Assembly: GCA_019914995.1 (NCBI GenBank) | Contig: CM034131.1 | Coordinates: 2,852,001-2,916,000 of the forward strand | Origin: Acanthochlamys bracteata | Taxonomy: Eukaryota; Streptophyta; Magnoliopsida; Pandanales; Velloziaceae | Direction: 5' to 3' | Length of the DNA: 64,000 nt | Notes under the pieces: model-generated | Told to the model about the DNA's origin: nothing | Seen by the model: only the letters and a program-made list of their open reading frames with translations | Databases searched by the model: none | Shown: piece after piece, positions 50,680-62,900 of the stretch | Position numbering within the stretch: position 1 is the first letter of the stretch | Layout of the letters: every line of letters begins with the position of its first letter | Made by a program: the position numbers and the translations under genes

Positions 50680-51474
50680 ATGACCTCCTTCAACCACCAA
50701 CGGCGCCGCGGCCCGTTCTTAAAACCACTCCTCTTTATCTTCTTCATCTCTGCTCCTCTTCTTCTCCTTTCACTCCTCTTCCGCTCTTCTTCTTCTTCAA
50801 CACCTTCTCCATCAACAACCGTTTTAACGACCACAACTAACTTCTCACCTTCACTCCGTCTCCGGCGCTCATACCCTTCTTACGAATCCTACATCTCTCA
50901 CCAACTCAATAAAACACTCAATCCTCGCCTTCGCTCTCTCTGGTTAACTCGCGATTGGTCTCGCAAGGTCCGTGTCTTCACTTCCTTCTTCTCCGATCTT
51001 CGGCAAACGTTCGGAATCCTCCCCAACACTTCACGCGCGCTCTGTATTGGCGCGCGAATGGGTCAAGAGGTAGCTGCTCTCCGATCTCTCGGCGTTGTTG
51101 ATGCCATCGGCATGGATCTGGTGCCGAATCCACCGCTTGTTGTTCAGGGTGATTTTCATAATCAACCGTTTGAGAACAATACGTTTGATTTCGAGTTCTC
51201 GAATGTGTTCGATCATGCCCTATACCCTGATCGGTTTGTGACGGAGATTGAGAGAACGTTGAAGCCTGGAGGGATTGCGGTGTTGCATGTTGCCGTGAAA
51301 CATAAAGGAGATAAGTATTCGGCGAATGATTTGTTTGGGGTTGATGGGTTGGTAGGGTTGTTTAAGAGATCTGAAGTTGTTCGTACAAGGAACGTTGATG
51401 GGTTTGGGCTTGACACTGAGATAGTGTTGAGGAAGAAGAAGAAGAACAGCAAAGATAGTATGAGGAGATCTTGA
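50680..51474 (+). CDS. Membrane-anchored SAM-dependent methyltransferase-like protein
   Basis: One-exon gene, 264 aa. A basic start (NHQRRRGPFLKP) and a hydrophobic segment at residues 15-34 indicate a type II signal anchor, probably in the endomembrane system. A Ser/Thr/Pro-rich stem follows (36-60). The Rossmann-like domain includes motif I as ALCIGARMGQEVAAL (residues 120-134), IGMDLVP (143-149) as the acidic strand-2 end, GDFHNQPFENNTFDFEFSN (157-175) and the post-motif ERTLKPGGIAVLHV (191-204), as in Methyltransf_11 proteins. Motif I has GARMG in place of the usual GxGxG, seen in this plant group. The C-terminus is basic (RKKKKNSKDSMRRS). The substrate is unknown. The ATG at 50680 is used because the extension at 50674 begins with TTG. 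Confidence 0.82.
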   Translation: MTSFNHQRRRGPFLKPLLFIFFISAPLLLLSLLFRSSSSSTPSPSTTVLTTTTNFSPSLRLRRSYPSYESYISHQLNKTLNPRLRSLWLTRDWSRKVRVFTSFFSDLRQTFGILPNTSRALCIGARMGQEVAALRSLGVVDAIGMDLVPNPPLVVQGDFHNQPFENNTFDFEFSNVFDHALYPDRFVTEIERTLKPGGIAVLHVAVKHKGDKYSANDLFGVDGLVGLFKRSEVVRTRNVDGFGLDTEIVLRKKKKNSKDSMRRS

Positions 51475-53622
51475 TCATGATTAATTACAGGTAAATTTTC
51501 TCCCTGCTTCTCTTCTTGAGATTGTTCTCTTGTTTCTTTCTGGGCATTTTCTTTCCCTTTTTTGTGAAGTAGAAATAGAAAAGCATATGTGTTTGTTTGA
51601 TTCTGTTAGACGAATTTGGTAGAAAATTGAAATTAATCTGAAGATTGAACTATTTTAATCCTAAGCTTGCCTACCAGGTTCTAATAGGCAAGACAAAGCA
51701 ATAGATGGACAACAAAAGTTGGTTTCTAATTAAACAAGAATTTTAAACCACTGCTTATTGAGTTTGTAACTTTTCACTCTTTCCTTCTTTTCCCCTCTTC
51801 GTTTTTTCTTTACTTTTCTTCATTTTCCTTTATCCTGGTTGTGTGTTATTTTTGCAGCAAGTTACTGTTATTTTCTTCCATTCACATGATAGAGGGCATA
51901 TTTTTTTGTCTATTAGTTCTATATAGCTGGCAATTGCTTCATGTTCTCAGTTTTTATGCATTATCTGTACAAGAGATGAACAGCAGATCTGGATTCTGGG
52001 GTGGTACATAAAAGCCTGTTCCATTGATGGGTTTGGGTCAGGTTTCTAGTGAGCAGGGGTTGGCCCATGACAGATGTTGCTTAAAAACGGACATTTTGAT
52101 GAATATATAGATAAATGGAGCTGGTCGTTTCTGGCTATCAATGCTAACAGAGTCAACTTACAGTCATCTTTTCTGCAACTAATCTTTTAGAACAAAATAC
52201 TTGAAAACAGTCTTACTAACATCCATTTGTTGTAATTTATACATTCCTAGGCAAAAGCTTTTGCTGTTATTCATTTACTTTTGGAAATTGAGTAGCAGGA
52301 CATATCTTCTCTTGGAATGGGAAGTAGACAACTTCTTTGAGCATATGGTGGAGCAGTTTGTTTTATTGAGTTCTAAGTAAGGCGATGATGTTTTCAAGTA
52401 GTCCTTTAGGAAGTGAAATCTATACATATCGTCGGCCTTAGTTTTTCCAGTATAGATGTTTCTCTGAGTGGCTTCTTGAAATGAAGTGATTGGTGCACAA
52501 AAAACTGAACATTGTGTTACTATCAATGCCTTGGTCATTCATATTAATTTGATATAAGCAATGCCTTCTAAATGAACTAGCTTTTTTGCTTTACTTTATG
52601 TGAAATTTGTACTAATGAGTTGTCGAGATAAATAGGTACATGTATGGTGCGGGAACCTTATGTTAAATCCTACATTTAGAGAAATGGCATCATGCTTTCA
52701 GACCTGATTAGTAATACTGATTCAGATCCTAATTAGTGGTATGGTAGGGATTGATTGAGCTCCAGTTAGATATCCCTTTTCTTGAATCAATCAGTATTTT
52801 AGTTTGAACGTTTGAAACTATTGATCAGATTTTATAGCATCATCGAATCTCTTAGGGATTGCGGCTTTGGGAGTTTTCGCATCGCTGCCTTTATGGATGC
52901 GTAGTAGTAGAGTGCATCAGAATTCAGAAGGTATGAAACTGTGGCCTTGAGTTAAGGCTGGCTTGGGGCAATCTATAGCAATAAAGTTGAGTTTAGGCTG
53001 AGCATAAATAAAGTGACATTTTCTTTTGATTAATGAGCAAAAGTGACAGAATGGATAAACTACGCATCCATAAAGTCTTGGTGAATGCTGCTCTACCTAC
53101 GAAGAAAGAAAAGAGCTAGTGTGGCTAGCTTTTCTTGGATTCTTAGCCGTATAAGTATGTGTTTTAATTAGTAAATAATAACTTTTATAAAGATAAATTC
53201 GATAAAAATGAATTAGAAATAAATTCAATAAATTTAGAATAAATTAAAATATAAAAACAAATTTAAATTTAAAATTTGATATAAAAAGTAAATTTTGTGT
53301 AATTAAAATATATTTTAGAAAGATAGCAAGTAATGGCAGAAAGGTTTGATAAGACGGAAGAGTGCTCAATACTGGACCATTGTAGTATGATCAAGAACTG
53401 GATTTCTGTTAGGGTGTATAATCGAGTTCGGGGCGTTCATTTTTAAAATCAGTTTTAAAATAAGTTATTTGAAAAATGTTATTAAAGTAATTATTAAAAG
53501 TACTTGCATTTATTTGTAAAGAATAGTATTAAGATGATTTTTTTATATAAAATAGATATAAATTGCTATTCAAAATTATTTTTACAAAGAAGTAAGTTTA
53601 CGTAAAAAGTAAACATTTTTTT
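51475..53622. other. Intergenic region downstream of the methyltransferase gene
   Basis: The first part is probably 3' UTR. It contains a perfect 17-bp inverted repeat (52889-52905 and 53059-53075) and A/T-rich stretches at 53160-53300 and 53440-53610. No gene recognised. Confidence 0.55.
52889..53075. repeat. Perfect 17-bp inverted repeat with 153-bp spacer
   Basis: CTTTATGGATGCGTAGT at 52889-52905 is matched exactly by its reverse complement at 53059-53075. Similarity stops outside the 17 bp. It may be the ends of a tiny TIR element or a hairpin; nothing in the spacer suggests coding. Confidence 0.7.
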
Positions 53623-54713
53623 GCAACATGGTTAGCAGAACCGAATCGGATATCGATCTAAAAACTTGTCCGAATTAGCAGATCACGGTTTGATCGACAG
53701 GTCAATATGGTTTGATTCGGCGGGTTGACCCGTTTGCTCAATATGGTTGGTTTCATTCATGTAATTCTTCTATGTTTGTTAACACGTGCATCTTTGGATC
53801 GATCGATCAGAGCAGTAACACCAATATTCTCTCATTCGTTTCTCTGGCGATAATAATCAAACACCAACTATGGTTCTTCTCCTGCTTTTTTCTGCAATCA
53901 ACCTCAATCTCCGATCGAGATTTCTTGCTTTCGGATAGCCCCATCGGAAATTGAATCGCACCTGTCTAGATATAATCGCCCCGACGAAGATCGAATCATG
54001 CCGGTAGAAGATCGAATTACAGCGAGGGAGATCGAATTGCGCCGACAGAAATTAGTAGAAGTAGTAGGGATTAGAGTTGGATCTAGGTGTTGGAGATGGC
54101 GGTGCAAGGATGGTGGCATCAGAAGACGGTAGTTGTGGCGGTAGAAGACGAAGGACTTGTCGCTGGTCTTGAAACGAAAGCTGTGGAGAAGGAGAAGACA
54201 TTAGTACGCCGTTGTTATTGAGAGAGAGTTTGTTAGAACAAAAAGCTCGGCCGATTAATTGGATTGTTTTTTTAGTGAGTTTGAAAACCCCTGAACTTTG
54301 ATTTTCTACAATGCCGTTGAGACTAAGGTTTGGAACTTTGGAGGTTGATGGTCGGAAGCCTGCGTAAATGAACTCGTCGACTGCGTTGTTACTCTGATGA
54401 ACTCGTAGAAGACAACTGAAGAGGAAATAGATGAGGAAGAAACAGAGCACAATGTTGATCAGACAACAAGAGTGCTCTGATCAACATATTTGGCAAGACT
54501 GTTTCTACCAAACTCTTGTTCAGCGAAAATGCTATGATGAACTTGCTTTATTGCTCATAGTTAGATTTTTTTTAATTCACCTTGGGTCAACCTGTCTGGA
54601 CGGATTGGCGGTTTTTTATAAACTCAGCCGGGGTCGACCTGATCAATTGGGTCAATGACACACTAGTTTAATTTGCAGATTCGATCCCGTTCCGCCAACT
54701 ATGCTTTACAACA
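53623..54713. mobile_element. Candidate TIR DNA transposon carrying a lectin-kinase gene fragment
   Basis: The left end (from GCAACATGGTTAGCAGAACC at 53623) and the reverse complement of the right end (AAAGCATAGTTGGCGGAACG, ending near 54711) match over about 30 bp at roughly three quarters identity, with shared subterminal wording (GGTCAA/GTCGACC/TTGACCC words). The element is about 1.09 kb with no transposase. It holds a piece of an L-type lectin receptor kinase gene and an interior with repeated GATCGAAT words. Size, ends and captured gene piece fit a Pack-type (for example Pack-MULE) element, but no clear target duplication was found. Confidence 0.4.
54237..54450 (-). pseudogene. L-type lectin receptor kinase fragment (signal peptide and domain start)
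   Basis: The minus frame reads a hydrophobic leader (LCFFLIYFLFSCLL), then VDEFIYAGFR, NLSLNGIVENQSSGVFKLTK and TIQLIGRAFC. This is the usual start of a legume-lectin-domain receptor kinase (leader, FxYNGF, LxLNGxAxxxxxGxLxLTN, GHAFY). No ATG lies at the leader start in this frame, and the lectin similarity ends after about 70 codons although the frame stays open to 54052. The remaining lectin domain and the kinase domain are absent, so this is a dead gene fragment. Confidence 0.65.
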
Positions 54714-54840
54714 GTGTCAACTAAATCTGCAAAATTTTGAGCTTGAGAAATTATCACCAAATGGCTCGCTAGAAAGAGACAATAATGTCATTTGGTCTTA
54801 CTATGAGTGCTTTTGTTTTCTGATATAAAGAGATATTTGT

Positions 54841-55314
54841 GAGTGCTTATTAAAAAATGTTTTTCTAAAACAAAAAATATTTTAAATTTTTTTTAATTTT
54901 TATTTTTAAATTTAAAAAATAAAAATATATAATAATGATATCTTATGAAGTAAAATATTTTTGTATTTTTAAAATTTCTAAAAGTTTTATAGAATATTGT
55001 AAGATTTATTGAAAAGGTGAAATTAAAAATTGGAACGAAAAGGAGTTGAAAAGCTTAACCAACATCACATGGAAGTGTTTTTAAAAAGAAATATTTCTAG
55101 AGCGAAGAATATTTTAAAAATTTTTTAAAAATAAAATTTATTTTTTATCTTAAAAAAATAATTAAAATAAGTAATAGTAAGATTTTATTTCATTGAGTTT
55201 TTTGTATTTTTTAATTTTTTTTTTCAAAATTTTGTAGAATGTTATAAAAAATTTATTAGAAAATATAAAATGAAAGTTAGAATAAAAATGAGTTGAAAAG
55301 TTTAGTGAAACAAT
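54841..55314. repeat. Two adjacent AT-rich MITE-like copies in the same orientation
   Basis: 54841-55062 and 55073-55314 both start with a GTG(C/T)TT word, pass through ATATTTTAAA and AAGATTTTAT-like cores, and end with AAAAGGAGTTGAAAAGCTT or AAAATGAGTTGAAAAGTTT. The two copies lie about 10 bp apart and are inverted relative to 47353-47597. Confidence 0.5.
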
Positions 55315-56712
55315 AAGTCTGAAGTCATCTCCTGGTAACTTTATGCATCCAGTTGTGGTTGGCTGGTGTGTGGGTCGTAAGGTGTTTATATAAAGAGCTC
55401 CTTTGGGATAAAGGGATGTCTTTAGTCTCTTTTACGACTTAGGGCATGTTTCAAATAGACGTAATTGAGTCTTGTAAAACTAAATTTCGTAAAAGTGGAG
55501 TTCGATAGAAGCAAAGTTTGGAGTGACATTTGAAACAAACAAAGTAAAGTTTGAAGTTAAATTTTGATAAACGTAAAGTTCGGTGTGAAACTAGAAATAG
55601 AGTTCCGAGTGATAATTGAAACATTTAAACTGACTGAATTCAAAATTTGGAGAGCGAAAATAGAGTGCGGTGTATTTTGAAACAAGCTCTTACATGTATT
55701 GCATTGTAGGAATGTTGATGAAAGGTAGATGTAATGAAATCTGTTTTCTTTTGGAGAAGGCATGAATTTTTCTACACAGAGAGGGAGTTGACATTAAGGG
55801 CGTGTTTAGTTGTACCAAACTAATCTTTTTCTTCAAAATTTCGAATTTAGGATTTTTTTGTATTTAAAATATTTTAATTTTGAATTCGGTTTTTACTTAT
55901 TTTTTTACTAATTTATATTTTAGAAAGTAAACTTTTTTAAAGTTGATTCGTTATCGATTGAACTAAAGCTGTGAGCATGTTCCTGACTATTTTTATATCG
56001 AACGGTCAAAATTTGAATTTAAAGTATTGTACCGACGGGACCATGTTGATGTGCACTGACGTACAGTAAAAAAGTAATGTGCATATATCTTCATCCTATA
56101 TATATATTATGATATGTAATTTATCATATTTTTAAATGGTTCCTAATAAATTAACTGAAAATTTTGAGCCAATAATATACACATTCTTTAATATCTAATG
56201 TATAATTTTCTTTCTCTGTTGATGTCAATCAATTCTCACTTAATCTCCTAATTAAAGATTTTGCAATGTGTGTTTTCTAGATTCGAAATGAATTATTAAA
56301 AAATAAATTAGCATATAGAGTGATTTATTTTAAATTTTATATTATTTTATTAAAAAATTGAGTTGGTAGACATTTTTTATATAATTAAAAATAAATTGAA
56401 AGTGATGTTTAATATAAAATGAGTTATAAGAATGAGTGAACTATGTTTTTGGATTGCTTCGATTTCATGTGTAATGTTCAAAAACAAACTAACACTTCAA
56501 ATATAATAGAAAGTACGTATATACACAATCTACAATTAATTTCAAATTTTACCAGAAGAGATTTTGTGAATGCACAATTTTAAAACTTGCCTTACATCAA
56601 TAATTGATTTATGCAATGAATGGAATTTATATAGTTGATATTGTAATGCATTGTCTACACTTGAGGTATAAAAAGTACGTTAACTTACTGTCCTACTTGG
56701 TTTGGTTCAGAG

Positions 56713-56952
56713 GCTGTTTGATTTAACATATCAGAAAAATACTTTTTAATTTTAAGTTTATACATTTTAATATATATTTTATAAATATTTTAAATTTTTA
56801 TTTAAAAATTTAGAAAACGGAAAAAAATTTTACATAATAAAATTTTTTCTTATATAATATTATTTTTTTTTGAAAGTAAAAAAATAAAAGTCATTTTTTT
56901 AAAAAAATATTTTTATTTAAAAAAAATTATTTTATAAGTTCTTTCGAATACA
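56713..56952. repeat. AT-rich MITE-like repeat
   Basis: Begins GCTGTTTGATTTAACA and ends near AGTTCTTTCGAATACAACG with an A/T-only core, in the same style as the other copies. Ends are only loosely inverted. Confidence 0.35.
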
Positions 56953-58262
56953 ACGTAAATTTAGCTAAAAAATGAAATCAAAGTAATCAATTGACCGAAA
57001 CTGAACGTAGAAACCATATCACCGCACGGTTAGATGCCAAACCACTCGCACACCTTGTCTAGTTATCTACATGTGATTGTTGTTCCGTGAAATAAGGGCA
57101 GTTTGGGAATTCGTCAATGCCCTCCTTCTTTGGAAAGCTATCGCCACGTGTATCTGATTTCCGCTCCGCTTCGGACGTATTTATTTTGAAATAAAAATAA
57201 AATTTCAAAATAAATAATTTTTAAAATATTTAATACAAATAATTTTTATATTTATTTTTTATTAAAATGAATTTTAAAAATAATTTTTTGATAAAAAAAT
57301 TTATCTTAAACTTTGTATTTACTTTTTGTTAAAAATATAATTAAGAAAAATTGAGTTTAGTGTTTTTAGTGAACTAAGTCCTTCGTTAAACTGCTCCATC
57401 ACGTTTATTACAAACTTTATTTATCACTAACAACATGTTTCGTTCACCGTGAATTGAGATAAATAATTACAAATAAATTAATTCACGTCCATTTATGGTG
57501 CTCGGCAGTCGGCAATCTATCAGTAAAGAAAGAAAGGAGTACATGTTAATTTGAAAATAACTTTTTGAAGTTAAATATACATTCTAAATAAATATAAGTA
57601 GAATAAAAATTAATACGGATTTTTACTATTATTTTGTTTTCTTTCTTAAAATTTTTAATATCTAGTAAAAGTTAAAAAAATTAGCACTACGTATTATAAT
57701 AATAATAATATAAAATTAGATTAACACTTATATTTATATAAATTAAAAATATCAGAATTTTTTTTTCTCATTCATTTATTCTTTAAATTACTAAACTTAA
57801 ACTTTATTCGGTACAATATGACTATTTTTCTCAATATACTTACTTTTATATCCATATTGGTGCTCTTAATTTTTAATCTCGATACTTAACAAATCAAAAT
57901 TTCAACATGTCAAGAGTGTGATTTAGAAGTGTTTAAAATAAAGCATTATTTGAAACTTTAAAAAAGGAGTTGAATTTTTTATATAAACAATAATAAGAAT
58001 TTTGAATTTAAAATACTGCAGCCTAACACAACAGAGTTGGATAGCTGGCATGAAGCTTCCACGGTCCCTAGGGAGTCCGAGACCAATGCCTATTTTTTTA
58101 GTTCTTTTAATTTCTGTAATATAATTAAATCTTAAAATTATAGTACAAAATTTATTTTAAAATATTAAAATAAAATGTAAAATTAATAAAAAAAATGGGA
58201 TACCATAATTGTTCCAAATGTGTTCGTAGAGGCTCTGTTTTTTCTAACACAGTCGCGAAGGA

Positions 58263-58449
58263 CGTGTTTATTAACACCTCAAATTTATTTTTTTAAAATT
58301 TATTTTTAATATAAAATATATATATAAATTAAAATAAAATTTTTTTATTAATTAGTATATTTTTATTAAATACTTTTAATTTTAATTTTATTTTTTAAAT
58401 TAACTTTTAAAAAATTCATTTTATTCATTTTATCTGCAAGTTAAACACG
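58263..58449. repeat. AT-rich MITE-like repeat with perfect 8-bp inverted ends
   Basis: CGTGTTTA at 58263-58270 is matched by TAAACACG at 58442-58449. The 187-bp unit is otherwise A/T. It lies about 250 bp before the MRF TATA box. Confidence 0.5.
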
Positions 58450-58703
58450 CACTAAGTAGCTATTTTATATCAGGTAAGATTTCAGTGCTCAATTCATTCG
58501 AGGAGTATTGTTAATATAAGAAAATTATTTTGTTTTTGCAATTTTAATTTTTTTAATATTTTAGTTATTATAAACTCATTAAAATTATTTTTAATTTAGT
58601 GGATGTTGCTGTTTGGTGTTATATTGAAGAGACGCGTTACAGCGGGGCTATTATATATCCGGAACGACGTGCTGACGCGTACATGAACCGAAAGTCGGAC
58701 AAG

Positions 58704-58711
58704 TATATAAA
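58704..58711 (+). promoter_or_regulatory. Probable MRF TATA box
   Basis: TATATAAA followed by CCCTTCACACTC, a typical plant TATA and initiator setting. It lies about 1.2 kb before the start codon, consistent with a non-coding first exon and a 5' UTR intron ending with the AG at 59893-59894. A CT-rich stretch (58816-58840) lies in the leader. Confidence 0.55.
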
Positions 58712-59901
58712 CCCTTCACACTCGCCCGTAACTTTCTCCTTTTCTCTCGCATCCTTCTCTTTGGACAATCGAAGTAGAAGATAAGCGTTTGAGAAGAGAG
58801 AAAGATCTAGAAGACCGTCTCTCTCTTTCTCTCCAGTTCTAGGGTTTCGTTCTAGAAAAAGCAAAGAGAGGAATAGAGGCTGGTTTTACTCGCGATCGGA
58901 AAATTTCGAGCGGGTTCGCCGGTTGAGGGACTTGGTGTTCGTCTGATCTTCTGATGGTGGATTAGTTCTCCGATTCAAAACATCTCCGGTTGATTTTCGG
59001 TGTTCTGCTCGTTTCTCTTCGTTTTCGGAGGTTTCTTTTGGGAAACTGTTCAGATCTTGTTCTGTCTGTGTTTTGTTCCGTTGCCGCATTTGTTGCATTT
59101 AGTTTGGAGTAGATTGGAGCGTTTTTAACTGATTTGTTGAGGAAGGATTTGCTGTCCTGTTGTCCTTTTATCTTTATATGATTCTTCATTTTATGCTAAG
59201 TGAATTTTAGTGCTTCCGATTTATTTCTCTGCTTGATTGGGGCAGTTACGATTTCATTCGTCAAGTCCTTATAAGCTGCTGAGACTATAGTAAATTTGAT
59301 TTATATTTTCTATATCTATCTATATATATAATTTTTTACCCGTCACTTGATTGTTATCTTATGAACCAGTGGCTGTTTAATATCACGTTTCAGAAATGTT
59401 ACAGTGTGTAGTGTTTGACTTTATAAGTGAGTTATAGTTTTTGGGAGATTTAGATAAGCTTGGTGCTGGTTCTGGCTTGTTCTAACAACTGAATCCTGAT
59501 TTTCTTATTGTAGGTTTTGAAGTTTTTTCCTGATTATTTTTTGTGAACCTTTTCCCAATGGATTCTCATCTAGTTCAATGTGGTGTGCCATTAATTCATT
59601 TATATATGAGGGAAACAATTTCTATTCCCATTTATTTAGTTCGTGGCACCTGTGATAATACTGATTATGAATATGTTATGGTATAATTCCTTTAAAAAAT
59701 ATTTTCCTGTATTCTTGCTTGCCTCTTTTTTATTGTATGTGATGCATTTGACCTCTGTTTAATGATGCCTGAAAGTATGTGTCATCTGGGTTTTGGTGGA
59801 TTTTAGTGGTTAACCCCATATTGGCACTTCATGATGTTCTGCCTATGTTCTATATACGATAGCATTTTGTATTGATTGTGGTTTAGTTTTGCAGAAGTGA
59901 G

Positions 59902-62900
59902 ATGGCATCACCTAAGAATGAAGGATTCCTGACAGATGAGCAGCGCGAGGTTTTGAAGACTGCAGCACAAAACGCTGAGATTATGTCGTCATGCACCAAG
60001 CTACCCTCTCCCAAATCTCCATCTCCCAGGGGATCGTCTGTGCTATCCTCAGACCACAGGGTAGCATCTGGTAAAGCTCCTGCAGTGGGAACTGTTCGGC
60101 ATGTTAGGCGGTCACACTCAGGGAAGTTCATCCGGGTGAAGAAGGGTAAGCGACTTGAGGTTGCTGTTGTGTAGTGCTATCATCAGTCATCTTCCTATGA
60201 TATAATTATGTCTTGATATGTTATGTTTGTTGTATTGCTTTGTGAGTTTTCCCTCCATATGGGAACATTTTTGGCTAGGAGGCTAGGATGTTATGTAAGA
60301 AATTTCGTATTTGCACCTAGACTTCTATTTCTTATTACCTATAATTTTACTTAACTCAATGACCAGTTATTTCAATAACAAGGTGCTTACTATTGAGTTC
60401 TTTGATTTACTTATCTATCGGGTTCTAAGCTTATGAGCACCCTTGAATGCTTTATCATCTGCTTGCAACAGCACCTGAGATTCAGACATGTGCATCTGCA
60501 AGGGATGTCTCTTTTGAGCATTGAGTGTTCTTGTCCTTTTGTAGAACACATTGTGTCGAAAACTTACCTAGAACCAAATGCTTTCACAAGAAGGCTTTGC
60601 GAACTAATAACTATAGTTTTAGTTTTGTGTGTTTATAGTTAAATTGTCCAAGGTTTTACTTGAATGCACTTATACGTTTGATGTTTTTATTGATGGGTGA
60701 TGAGAGGGGAGATGCGGATGTTGACACCAAAAGTTATAAAATAATGAATATTTCTTAGTATGTTGCCTTTATTGTGGGTAACAACACAAGTGTGTATGTG
60801 TTGAAAACAAAAGTTATAACATAATGATAATTTCCTAGTACCTTAGGAACGAGCATGTATACTTGGAGTCCATATGATATTGCTGTCATATCTGTCTAGC
60901 TAATGCAAAATGATGAATTCTTGATGTCTATGATTTAAGGTGTTGAACTAGATGAATAATCTTGTGCTTTTTAAGTCTACAATTGTAGGACGGTACTCTG
61001 TGAAACATTTTGCTGGTAGAGTTCATTTGTTGATGTACTGGGATAATTGATGCTAGTTAAATCATACTTGTTTTATGGATATCTTTTGTCCATCGTGAGA
61101 AATCCTGCCTGTTCAAAAAAATTCCCAATATTTAATACTATATTTAAAAATGCCCGTAAATTTGTACTGTATTTAATTGCTTAAAGATTTTAGCTGGCAA
61201 AACTACGCTCCTGGAATTTAAGTTTGTCTAGGTCTTATTGTGGGTTGTTTGTGTTTGACGAGCAGTAGAAATATCTTTGGGTGCTTTATGATTCAATCAA
61301 TATGGAGTCCTTTTCTTGAAGTATGTGTCCATTCTCATCAAATTTGTGTTTGCTCGCATTTCTACTTGCTTCTGCATACACTATGCTGTTTCCACATTGA
61401 GAACTTCTCTTACTCTATCAGCAATGATCCTCAAAATCTTTGGATTTTGTTTTTTAAGCTTCTGCTTTCTGTTTATTACGAAACGTTTACGTCTCAGCTT
61501 CTTATGGACTTTGTGATTGAGTTGTTTCGGTACATATGCTAGAGAAGATTTAAAATTTGCCAAGATATAATTTAAGTTGCAGCTTTTCTTAACCTCCCAA
61601 CATGTCCACTTCTCTACGAGTTTTGACCTTGTTTGAATAACGTTGGAGGGTGTGTTTTTTTGAGAGAAGGAAGAGAAAGTAATAGAGAGAAAAATGAAAA
61701 TAAAAGAAGGGAAGATGATCAGCTTTCTCTCATTTGACCACTCTTAAGAGAGAATTGAAATGTTGTAGGAGAGGGCAGTCCTTTTCTTTTCCCGTAATTC
61801 TCCCTTTAATCAAGCAAATGGAAAAAGAAGCTCTTTGTTGCTTCTATCTTCTCATTTTGCTTTCAAGGCAAACACAGACTAAGGCCCTTTTTGTTGAGTC
61901 ACATTAGGGAAGAGAAAGACATTCTCTCTTTTTGATGTTTGGTTACAGGAAAATTTGAGTGGAGAAAAGAAAGGAGTCTCTTCTTTCTCTTATATTATTT
62001 GGATTTCTCCATCATTTGCTTTGATTCCTACACTTATCCTTTCTTTCTAACTTTACTTTCAAAATGAGTCGCCATTCAAAACATGGAAAAGAAATATTAA
62101 GATGGACACTCAGATCTCATATGCGCTAGATTGGCATTCGGCATCTTTGAGGTTTATCTTAAGCAGAGTTCCTTGTATTAGATAGCCTATGCATCAATTA
62201 GTGTTTTGGTTTTAGTAAACACACAAACCTGGCGTAGTACTAACGCCTAGACTGCAACTTTTGCTATCGCTGGCCATTTCTTGTAGGACAGACCTTTTAT
62301 GTATTACGTATTTGCCTTTATGGAATACATCTGCCTGGATCTGCATCTTTCTGAGTGATTAATCCATCCAATGCATGATATGTGATGTAACTTGGTAGTT
62401 AAAGATTAATGTGATGTACTTCCAAGAAGACAGATAGACGTACAACGTTAATGGTCTTACACTTTAGCCGTTTAATGTCTTATAAATGTTATGTTCTTGT
62501 AGATGGTGCTGGTGGAAAAGGAACATGGGGTAAACTCCTTGATACTCATCCTGATTCTCGTATTGATAGAAATGATCCAAACTATGACAGTGGGGAGGTA
62601 TGGTTTGGGACGGTAGTGTAATGTTTCATGTCCATTTTTCTGAATGCCCTTTTAATATATTCTTTCCCCACTTGTGCAATAATAGGAACCCTACCAGTTG
62701 GTAAGTGCTACTATTCCTACTCCACTGGATGATTACAAAAAGGCTGTGATGACACTAATTGAAGAGTATTTTACGACTGGAGATGTGGAACTTGCTGCGA
62801 CTGATCTCAGAGATCTTGGTTCTGAGGAATATCATTCCTACTTTGTCAAAAGGCTTGTTTCCATGGCTATGGACAGGCATGACAAGGAGAAAGAAATGGC

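Larger units (their letters stand above)
54714..58700. other. Large A/T-rich intergenic region
   Basis: About 4 kb without a recognised gene, dominated by copies of the AT-rich repeat (54841-55062, 55073-55314, 56713-56952, 58263-58449) and long A/T runs. Positions 58590-58700 turn GC-richer, the upstream promoter of the MRF gene. Confidence 0.6.

Noticed and set aside
61240-61563. Open frames in the second MRF intron
   Set aside because: No family wording; Cys/Phe/His-rich composition typical of chance frames in T-rich intron DNA.
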